Origin: DATKIY01 sp035543875
GTDB taxonomy: Bacteria > Actinomycetota > Actinomycetes > JAHEKZ01
Assembly: GCA_035543875.1 (NCBI GenBank)
Contig: DATKIY010000080.1
Location: 1-6,131 of the forward strand
Length of the DNA: 6,131 nt
Reading direction: 5' to 3'
In this document: piece by piece, positions 1 to 5,094 of the stretch
Layout of the letters: every line of letters begins with the position of its first letter
How positions within the stretch are numbered: the stretch's first letter is position 1
Made by a program: the position numbers and the translations under genes
The notes under the pieces: model-generated
Told to the model about the DNA's origin: nothing
The model's input: only the letters and a program-made list of their open reading frames with translations
Databases searched by the model: none

Positions 1-2
1 TC

Positions 3-377
3 ACCTACAACTTCCTGCCGTTCATGACCCTGCCGCTTTACGCAAGCTTGGAACGGATCGATGTCAGGCTGATTGAGGCGGGGCAGGATCTTTATGCTTC
101 GGCTTGGACTGCCTTCCGCAAAGTGACCTTTCCACTGTCACTGCCCGGTGTGGTTGCCGGAACCCTGCTGACGTTCATCCCGGCCGCTGGTGACCCGGTC
201 AATGCTCAGTTGCTCGGGGCTCCCGCGCAGTCAATGATTGGGAACGTTATCGACTCTCAGTTCAAACAGATCGCCAACTATCCGTTGGCGGCCGCGTTGT
301 CAGTAATTTTGATGGCCACGATTGTGACGATGGTCGCTATCTATGTACGTCGCGCTGGAACTGAGGAGCTGGTCTGA
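3..377 (+). CDS. potB: Polyamine ABC transporter permease, PotB-type (5' end missing)
   Basis: Membrane permease of a spermidine/putrescine-type ABC importer; with its partner it forms the channel coupled to the cytoplasmic ATPase. The reading frame is open from base 3, so the ATG at 24 is an internal methionine, not the start; 124 residues are visible out of roughly 280-310 usual for the family. The visible part opens with YNFLPFM followed by LPLYASLERID, a PotB-like stretch. The EAA loop that docks on the ATPase follows (IEAGQDLYAS...FPLSLPGVVAG), then a membrane segment, the GDPVNAQLLG and MIGNVIDSQF stretches seen in PotB proteins, and a last hydrophobic segment before a short charged tail (RRAGTEELV). 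The stop overlaps the next start by one base, indicating translational coupling. Polyamine specificity is inferred from similarity and neighbours; related permeases carry other substrates. Confidence 0.9.
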   Translation, partial: TYNFLPFMTLPLYASLERIDVRLIEAGQDLYASAWTAFRKVTFPLSLPGVVAGTLLTFIPAAGDPVNAQLLGAPAQSMIGNVIDSQFKQIANYPLAAALSVILMATIVTMVAIYVRRAGTEELV

Positions 378-1255
378 TGTCAAGCGCACTGATGAGCCGG
401 CCGAGCCTTGGAATCGCTGGGAACCTGCCACCGGAGCAGAAGCCCGGAGCATTGAGCGTGTTCATTCGTTGGCTGCGCAACCACATGATTCAGTTCTTCG
501 CGGTGTTTGCGCTGATCTACATGTTCTTACCTGTACTTGTGGTGTTGGTGTTCTCGTTCAACCTCCCCAACGGCCGCTTCAACTACAGCTGGAACAAGTT
601 CAGCTTCGATGCATGGCCTGGAGTCTTCCAGGATCCGGAAATCCTCGACTCGGTTACGCTGAGCCTGAAGATCGGGCTGTTCGCCACGCTGGTCTCCACG
701 ATCCTAGGTACTCTGATTGCCTTCGCGATAGGCCGTCACCGCTTTAGGGGCAGGGCCGCAACCAACCTGCTGATCTTCATGCCGATGGCGACGCCCGAGG
801 TTGTCATGGGTGCGTCGCTACTGAGCCTGTTCATCTTGGCTAAACAAGACGGCTCCCTTGGTCCGATCACGATCACGATCGCCCACATCATGTTCTGTAT
901 CAGTTTTGTCGTCGTCACCGTCAAGGCTCGAATTGCTGGGTTGGACCCACGTCTTGAGCAAGCGGCGATGGATCTCTACGCCAACGAGGCAACGACATTC
1001 TGGAAAATCACCTTCCCACTGGTGCTGCCCGGAATTGTGGCTGGAGCGCTTTTGGCTTTTTCGCTCTCGTTCGACGACTTCATCATTACAAACTTCACCA
1101 GCGGCAACACGATGACGTTCCCGATGTATGTCTGGGGTGCTGCAGGTAAGGGAATTCCACCAGAAGCAAATGTTGTGGGTTCGGCAATGTTCATCATTGC
1201 TTTCATCATCGTGCTCATCCCCGAGCTAGCCCGCCGGAAGTCCAAGACTGCCTAG
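377..1255 (+). CDS. potC: Polyamine ABC transporter permease, PotC-type
   Basis: Second permease subunit of the importer, complete at 292 residues, somewhat longer than E. coli PotC because of a polar N-terminal extension of about 35 residues. Six hydrophobic segments are visible at about residues 39-60, 93-118, 129-155, 163-184, 214-235 and 266-284. The EAA loop lies at 194-223 (EQAAMDLYANE, then FPLVLPGIVAG) and contacts the ATPase. FSLSFDDFIITNF (228-240) is a hallmark of the PotC/YdcV group. The start is ATG 377, with GAGGAG at 363-368 eight bases upstream inside the potB end; an in-frame ATG at 392 is the alternative. The TGATG overlap with potB shows a single operon. The tail is basic (RRKSK), consistent with a cytoplasmic C-terminus. 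Transport of spermidine versus putrescine cannot be told from this subunit. Confidence 0.93.
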   Translation: MSSALMSRPSLGIAGNLPPEQKPGALSVFIRWLRNHMIQFFAVFALIYMFLPVLVVLVFSFNLPNGRFNYSWNKFSFDAWPGVFQDPEILDSVTLSLKIGLFATLVSTILGTLIAFAIGRHRFRGRAATNLLIFMPMATPEVVMGASLLSLFILAKQDGSLGPITITIAHIMFCISFVVVTVKARIAGLDPRLEQAAMDLYANEATTFWKITFPLVLPGIVAGALLAFSLSFDDFIITNFTSGNTMTFPMYVWGAAGKGIPPEANVVGSAMFIIAFIIVLIPELARRKSKTA

Positions 1256-1307
1256 TCGGTTGGGGTCACCAAGCCAGTCCACTTCGGTATTCGTCATACT
1301 GCTGCGC

Positions 1308-1314
1308 GAGGTGA
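1308..1314 (+). promoter_or_regulatory. Ribosome binding site that decides the GTG start of the flavoenzyme
   Basis: GAGGTGA matches the anti-Shine-Dalgarno sequence over seven bases and lies six bases before GTG 1321. No comparable site precedes the in-frame ATG at 1399, so the longer protein with its low-complexity N-terminus is the likelier product. Confidence 0.75.
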
Positions 1315-1320
1315 GAGTTC

Positions 1321-2805
1321 GTGAGTACATTCCACAGCGCGAATGGTGCGTCTGGTGCGTCCGGTGCGTCCGATAGTCCATCGAACGGGTCGTCCGGTAT
1401 GGCCAACAGTTCGGCAATCGCCGCCGCGCTGGCCGATGCAGATCCGCAGCCGTTTTGGCTCGACCATCCGGCTGCCCCTCCGCCGGGATCCGCGCTCACC
1501 GGGAACCTTCGATGTGACCTCCTGGTTGTCGGTGGCGGATTCTCCGGTTTGTGGACCGCGCTGCTGGCGAAGGAAAGCGACCCATCTCTTGATGTCATCC
1601 TGGTCGAGGGAGAGCGAATTGGCTGGGCGGCCACGGGGCGCAACGGTGGTTTCGTCTCGTCAAGCTTGACGCACGGGCTGCCTAACGGGGTCGAGCGCTT
1701 CCCTGACGAGATGCCGCAGCTAACGCGACTCGGCGATGAGAATTTCGATGCCATCGAAACTGCCATTGCGCGCTACGGAATCGACGCCGAGTGGGAGCGC
1801 AACGGTGAGATCACCGTGGCTACGGAACCGTGGCAGCTTCCCTACCTTGAGGAGTCCGCTCGCTTGGCCGAGCGGTTTGGCGGCAAGGCCGAGGTATGGG
1901 ACGCCCAACAGGTTCAGTCGCAGGTGGCTTCTCCTACCTACCTGGGAGCTGTCCATGAGGCGGACGGCACTGCCATTGTGAATCCTGCCAAGCTCGCGTG
2001 GGGTTTGGCCGATGCATGTCGCAGCTTGGGCGTACGCATCTTCGAGAGGAGCCAGGTCACTGCACTCTCTGACGAGTCCGGCGTCATGGTCGCTACCACT
2101 GCGTACGGGAAAGTGCAGGCAGCCAAAGTTGCCTTGGCCACCAACATCTTCCCGAACCTGGTTAAGCGCGCCCGGCTGTACGTGGTCCCAGTCTGGGACT
2201 ACGTCTTGATGACCGAGCCGCTCTCCGCCGAGCAGCTCGATGCCATTGGTTGGCGTGGCCGTCAGGGGATCGGTGACTCGGCGAACCAGTTCCACTACTA
2301 CCGGCTCAGTGCAGACAATCGCATCCTGTGGGGTGGCTACGACGCGATCTACAACTTCGGTAACGGCATGGAACGTCGCCACGAGAACCGGCACGAGACC
2401 TACACCAAACTTGCCGGCCATTTCTTCCAGACTTTTCCGCAGCTGGAGGGGATTCGATTTAGTCACGTCTGGGGCGGGGCCATCGACACGTCCACACGCT
2501 TCTGTGCGTTCTGGGGTCAGGCCTTTGGCGGCAAGGTTGCGTACGTCATGGGCTACACGGGCCTTGGGGTTGGGGCCACTCGGTTCGGCGGCCAGGTCAT
2601 GCTCGACCTGCTCGACGGAGCCCGCACTGAGCGCACCGAACTGGATTTCGTCCGCCGCAAGCCGATCCCGTTCCCACCCGAGCCGTTCCGCTACAGCGGG
2701 ATTCAGCTCACCCGCTGGTCGCTCGACCGGGCCGACCGAAACCAGGGCCGCCGCAACCTCTGGCTTCGGAGTCTGGACCGGCTCGGTCTGGGCTTCGACT
2801 CCTAG
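1321..2805 (+). CDS. FAD-dependent amine oxidoreductase (DAO family, PuuB-like)
   Basis: Predicted cytoplasmic flavoenzyme that oxidises an amine, with FAD as cofactor, to an imine/aldehyde. The dinucleotide-binding fold starts at about residue 66: LLVVGGGFSG carries GxGxxG (G71, G73, G76) and E96 at the end of the second strand should hold the FAD ribose, followed by GWAATGRNGG (101-110), a signature of PuuB/OrdL-like proteins. The substrate-domain motif VVPVWDYVLMTEPL begins at residue 288 and the C-terminal FAD contact GYTGLGVG at 411-418. At 494 residues it is longer than E. coli PuuB (about 426). The excess is a Gly/Ser/Ala-rich start (residues 1-60) and an Arg-rich tail (about 441-494) ending LGLGFDS. 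Start chosen from the strong GAGGTGA site. It sits 65 bases after potC, probably in the same operon. Gamma-glutamylputrescine oxidase is the best guess, but no glutamylating ligase is in view, so direct polyamine oxidation or another amine substrate is possible. Confidence 0.85.
   Translation: MSTFHSANGASGASGASDSPSNGSSGMANSSAIAAALADADPQPFWLDHPAAPPPGSALTGNLRCDLLVVGGGFSGLWTALLAKESDPSLDVILVEGERIGWAATGRNGGFVSSSLTHGLPNGVERFPDEMPQLTRLGDENFDAIETAIARYGIDAEWERNGEITVATEPWQLPYLEESARLAERFGGKAEVWDAQQVQSQVASPTYLGAVHEADGTAIVNPAKLAWGLADACRSLGVRIFERSQVTALSDESGVMVATTAYGKVQAAKVALATNIFPNLVKRARLYVVPVWDYVLMTEPLSAEQLDAIGWRGRQGIGDSANQFHYYRLSADNRILWGGYDAIYNFGNGMERRHENRHETYTKLAGHFFQTFPQLEGIRFSHVWGGAIDTSTRFCAFWGQAFGGKVAYVMGYTGLGVGATRFGGQVMLDLLDGARTERTELDFVRRKPIPFPPEPFRYSGIQLTRWSLDRADRNQGRRNLWLRSLDRLGLGFDS
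1345..1371 (+). repeat. Three tandem copies of a 9-base unit inside the flavoenzyme gene
   Basis: GGTGCGTCT at 1345-1353 is followed by GGTGCGTCC at 1354-1362 and again at 1363-1371. The repeat keeps frame and encodes Gly-Ala-Ser three times in a non-conserved N-terminal region, so copy-number change by slippage would be tolerated without a frameshift. Confidence 0.85.
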
Positions 2806-2839
2806 CTGCGCCTGCAGCGCCCAGTGGGATACGGCTGCC

Positions 2840-2869
2840 TTACAGTATGGAAATGAAACCGCGTAAAGT
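2840..2869 (+). promoter_or_regulatory. Possible promoter in the gap before the mmsA-like gene
   Basis: The 149-base gap 2806-2954 is the longest in the window and is locally AT-richer at about 2840-2870. Two TAnnnT boxes occur: TACAGT 2841-2846 and TAAAGT 2864-2869. CTTACA (2839-2844) matches four of six -35 positions but lies 19 bases from the second box, which is long. A start near 2876 would give a leader of about 80 bases carrying the stem at 2881-2902. Weak evidence; read-through from the flavoenzyme gene is equally plausible. Confidence 0.3.
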
Positions 2870-2880
2870 CCGACACTGTG

Positions 2881-2902
2881 CGGCTTGAGGCGGCCCAAGC
2901 CG
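2881..2902. promoter_or_regulatory. Perfect 7-bp inverted repeat upstream of the mmsA-like gene
   Basis: CGGCTTG (2881-2887) and CAAGCCG (2896-2902) are exact reverse complements separated by eight bases. It lies 52 bases before the start codon and has no T-run, so a classical terminator is unlikely. It could be an operator for a dimeric regulator or a leader-RNA hairpin. Function is not shown by the sequence. Confidence 0.45.
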
Positions 2903-2954
2903 GCTGACCACAATGGCGGAGCGCAAACATCAACAGAAATAGGGCGGTTGGCCA

Positions 2955-4448
2955 ATGAGCAAGCATGTGACGCACTGGATCGACGGCAAGCGTTTTGGCG
3001 GCGTCGCGGAGCGCCAAGGTGACATTTACGACCCGGCCACTGGCCAGGTCTCGGGTCAGGTCGACTTTGCCGATGTGGCGCTGGTCGATGAGGCGGTTGC
3101 CGCGGCGTCTTCTGCCTTCGCCGAGTGGCGCAATGCCTCGCTGGCCAAGCGCACCCAGGTGCTGTTTAAATTCCGCGAACTTCTTGATGCTCGCAAGGGC
3201 GAAATCGCCGAGCTCATCACCTCCGAGCACGGCAAGGTGCTCTCAGACGCCCTCGGCGAGGTCACCCGCGGACAGGAGGTTGTCGAGTTCGCATGTGGCA
3301 TCCCGCAGCTACTCAAGGGTGGCTTCTCCGAAAGCGTGTCCACACGCGTTGACGTGTACTCGATCCGTCAACCCCTCGGTGTTGTTGGAATCATCTCGCC
3401 GTTCAACTTCCCGGCCATGGTTCCCATGTGGTTCTTCCCGTTGGCCATCGCGGCGGGAAACACGGTGATCCTCAAACCCAGCGAGAAGGACCCTTCCGCA
3501 GCGAACTACATCGCTGAGCTCTGGGCCGAAGCTGGTCTGCCTGCTGGCGTCTTCAACGTCGTACATGGCGACAAGGTCGCGGTCGACCGCCTGCTCGATC
3601 ACCCAGACGTCAAGGCACTGTCGTTTGTTGGTTCGACGCCGATCGCCAAGTACGTCTACGAGACCGGAACAGCTCACGGAAAGCGAGTGCAAGCGCTAGG
3701 TGGTGCGAAGAATCACATGCTCGTGCTGCCTGACGCCGACCTGGACCTGGCAGCCGACCAGGCAATCAATGCCGGGTTTGGCTCGGCTGGGGAACGATGC
3801 ATGGCTATCTCGGCGCTCGTCGCGGTCGACACAGTCGCCGACGAGCTCGTCACCAAGATTCAAGAGCGCATGGCCACGTTGCGAACGGGAGACGGTCGTC
3901 GGGGGAGCGACATGGGTCCGCTGGTCACTGCCGCGCATCGCGACAAGGTTGCCGGCTACGTCGAGCAGGGAGTCACCGAAGGCGCCACGCTTGTCGTTGA
4001 CGGCCGTGGCGTTGAGGCTGATGGTGCTGCCGAGGGGTTTTGGCTCGGGCCAACGCTTTTCGACAACGTGACGCCAGACATGGCGATCTACAAGGAAGAG
4101 ATCTTCGGCCCCGTGCTGTCGGTGGTTCGTGTCCACTCATACGACGAGGGCCTGAAGCTCATCAACGAACACCCGTACGGCAACGGAACGGCAATCTTTA
4201 CCAATGACGGTGGCGCTGCTCGTCGATTCCAGAATGAGGTCGAGGTCGGAATGATTGGGATCAACGTTCCCATTCCGGTACCGATGGCGTACTACTCGTT
4301 CGGTGGATGGAAGTCCTCGCTGTTCGGAGACACCCATGCACACGGCACCGAAGGTGTTCACTTCTTCACTCGAGGCAAAGTGGTGACAAGCCGTTGGCTC
4401 GACCCAAGCCACGGTGGGATCAACCTCGGGTTCCCGCAAAACACCTAG
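2955..4448 (+). CDS. mmsA: CoA-acylating (methyl)malonate-semialdehyde dehydrogenase
   Basis: Cytoplasmic NAD-dependent enzyme that oxidises malonate or methylmalonate semialdehyde and transfers the product to CoA with loss of CO2, giving acetyl-CoA or propionyl-CoA. Length 497 is normal for the family. Visible elements: SPFNFP with N151, ILKPSE with K174, FVGSTPI (224-230) for NAD, and GSAGERCMAIS with catalytic C282. ALGGAKNHM (247-255) replaces the ELGG-type segment that supplies the general-base glutamate in hydrolytic aldehyde dehydrogenases, as expected for the CoA-acylating branch. EEIFGPV has E382. R105 and R281 align, by spacing to the catalytic Cys, with the two arginines I recall as holding the substrate carboxylate in B. 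subtilis IolA. ATG 2955 has AGGGCGG at 2941-2947, seven bases away. The family also serves valine and inositol breakdown; here the neighbours are polyamine genes, which points to malonate semialdehyde from beta-alanine (inference). Confidence 0.9.
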   Translation: MSKHVTHWIDGKRFGGVAERQGDIYDPATGQVSGQVDFADVALVDEAVAAASSAFAEWRNASLAKRTQVLFKFRELLDARKGEIAELITSEHGKVLSDALGEVTRGQEVVEFACGIPQLLKGGFSESVSTRVDVYSIRQPLGVVGIISPFNFPAMVPMWFFPLAIAAGNTVILKPSEKDPSAANYIAELWAEAGLPAGVFNVVHGDKVAVDRLLDHPDVKALSFVGSTPIAKYVYETGTAHGKRVQALGGAKNHMLVLPDADLDLAADQAINAGFGSAGERCMAISALVAVDTVADELVTKIQERMATLRTGDGRRGSDMGPLVTAAHRDKVAGYVEQGVTEGATLVVDGRGVEADGAAEGFWLGPTLFDNVTPDMAIYKEEIFGPVLSVVRVHSYDEGLKLINEHPYGNGTAIFTNDGGAARRFQNEVEVGMIGINVPIPVPMAYYSFGGWKSSLFGDTHAHGTEGVHFFTRGKVVTSRWLDPSHGGINLGFPQNT

Positions 4449-4460
4449 CGCTGCGACGCG

Positions 4461-4511
4461 TCACCCATTTGGCGGGTCTACGGGCGTGGCGGTGGGGACG
4501 ATGATGGGTGA
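4461..4511. promoter_or_regulatory. 8-bp inverted repeat enclosing the GAF gene's translation start
   Basis: TCACCCAT (4461-4468) and ATGGGTGA (4504-4511) are perfect reverse complements with a 35-base spacer. The right arm contains the GTG start codon (4508-4510) and the spacer contains the GGTGGGGA ribosome binding site (4491-4498). In RNA the pairing would bury the start codon in a stem; as DNA it could be a spaced operator. It may be chance. Confidence 0.35.
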
Positions 4512-5038
4512 TTGTGGCGGGAACAGGGCAGGACGTCGTTCGGGTCGTGACCGAACTTCAACGGATTCTGCGAGCGCAGCGAAGCGCGCTCGACTGTGCT
4601 GACGCTGCCGCAGAGTTTATTCGGCGCCTGTTTCGCGCAAACTCAGCCACGGTGAACCTGATGGACTATGAGCAACAGCAGTACCAGACGATCACGAACG
4701 TCGGGGAGCTCAGCACTGGTGAGAGCCACCATCCGGCTGCGGAGTTCTACTCGTTCGACTCGTTCCCGGCGACGACGCAACAGCTGCTACGCGGCGGCGC
4801 GTATCGAGCATCGCTCGGCGATCCACACTGCCAACCAGAGCACCTGCGCATCCTTCGCAGCCATCACAAGCATGCCTGCATGGGCGCTCCCATCCGCATC
4901 CATGGTCGGCCACTCGGCGAGCTGTGGCTGACCCGGTCAGGTGTCGACGACTTCACCGAAAACGACGCAGATCTCGCGGTGGCGTGTGGAGCGACCATCG
5001 CTCGGCATCTGGCGAAGCTGCCGCCGATGGCTGCCTAG
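4508..5038 (+). CDS. Stand-alone GAF-domain protein, possible sensor
   Basis: A small soluble protein of 176 residues with one GAF-type fold over roughly residues 15-170 and nothing else: no helix-turn-helix, kinase or cyclase domain. A first helix (about 10-42, ELQRIL...AAEFIRRLF) is followed by a strand typical of GAF domains (ATVNLMDYEQQQYQ, 47-60), and the end GAPIRIHGRPLGELWLT (126-142) plus DFTENDADLAVACGATIARHL (split at 148-168) is the usual GAF closing strand pair and helix. GAF domains bind small ligands or sense redox state. Histidines are frequent (H74, H75, H107, H112, H119, H120, H122) with cysteines at 30, 108, 124 and 160. GTG 4508 is taken as the start because GGTGGGGA (4491-4498) is nine bases upstream; GTG 4514 is an alternative. 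It follows mmsA by 59 bases, suggesting co-transcription. A role in regulating the cluster is a guess. Confidence 0.75.
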   Translation: MIVAGTGQDVVRVVTELQRILRAQRSALDCADAAAEFIRRLFRANSATVNLMDYEQQQYQTITNVGELSTGESHHPAAEFYSFDSFPATTQQLLRGGAYRASLGDPHCQPEHLRILRSHHKHACMGAPIRIHGRPLGELWLTRSGVDDFTENDADLAVACGATIARHLAKLPPMAA

Positions 5039-5057
5039 TCGCGGCATGTTAGGCAGC
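5030..5057 (+). terminator. Hairpin at the end of the GAF gene, possible terminator
   Basis: GCTGCCTA (5030-5037) pairs perfectly with TAGGCAGC (5050-5057); the 12-base loop can be closed by two further G-U pairs. The GAF stop codon TAG (5036-5038) is within it. No T-run follows, but many terminators proposed in Actinobacteria lack one. Its position just before a separate promoter supports a transcription boundary. Confidence 0.5.
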
Positions 5058-5059
5058 GC

Positions 5060-5094
5060 GTGACCTGGATCGTCGGATCGCTAGGCTGAGCCCG
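5060..5094 (+). promoter_or_regulatory. Leaderless-type promoter of the ureohydrolase gene
   Basis: A -10 box TAGGCT (5082-5087) fits TAnnnT and ends six bases before the GTG start at 5094, so transcription would begin at or next to the first base of the start codon. A -35-like GTGACC (5060-5065) matches four of six bases of TTGACA with a 16-base spacer. No good Shine-Dalgarno sequence precedes GTG 5094, which agrees with leaderless translation. Two GGATCG copies (5067-5072 and 5075-5080) lie in the spacer. Confidence 0.6.

Noticed and set aside
24..26. ATG 24 as the start of the first permease
   Set aside because: The frame is open to base 3 and the residues before it (TYNFLPF) continue the conserved PotB sequence, so the gene is cut by the window edge.
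864..881. Three near-perfect copies of a 6-base unit (CGATCA) in the potC gene
   Set aside because: It encodes alternating Ile-Thr in a membrane segment and is adequately explained by coding constraint.
1256..1320. Possible promoter (CATACT at 1295-1300) and a weak TTGG/CCAA stem (1260-1272) between potC and the flavoenzyme gene
   Set aside because: The box lacks the first T of TAnnnT, there is no convincing -35, and the stem is four pairs; read-through from potC is a simpler explanation.
2805..2818. GCTGC/GCAGC stem just after the flavoenzyme stop as a terminator
   Set aside because: Only five pairs, no T-run, and such matches are frequent in GC-rich DNA.
2240..2866. Open frame of 208 codons on the + strand in another frame of the flavoenzyme gene
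   Set aside because: Ser/Arg/Thr-rich translation without domains, typical of a shifted frame; the overlapping frame carries the FAD motifs.
1720..2955. Long open frame of 411 codons on the minus strand, opposite the flavoenzyme gene
   Set aside because: It is antisense to a well-supported gene, has no recognisable motif, and arises from the codon bias of high-GC coding DNA.
4501..4602. Short open frame from ATG 4501 that overlaps the start of the GAF gene
   Set aside because: The ribosome binding site is only two bases from this ATG, the product is a short Arg/Ser-rich peptide with no motif, and the GTG 4508 frame gives a recognisable domain.
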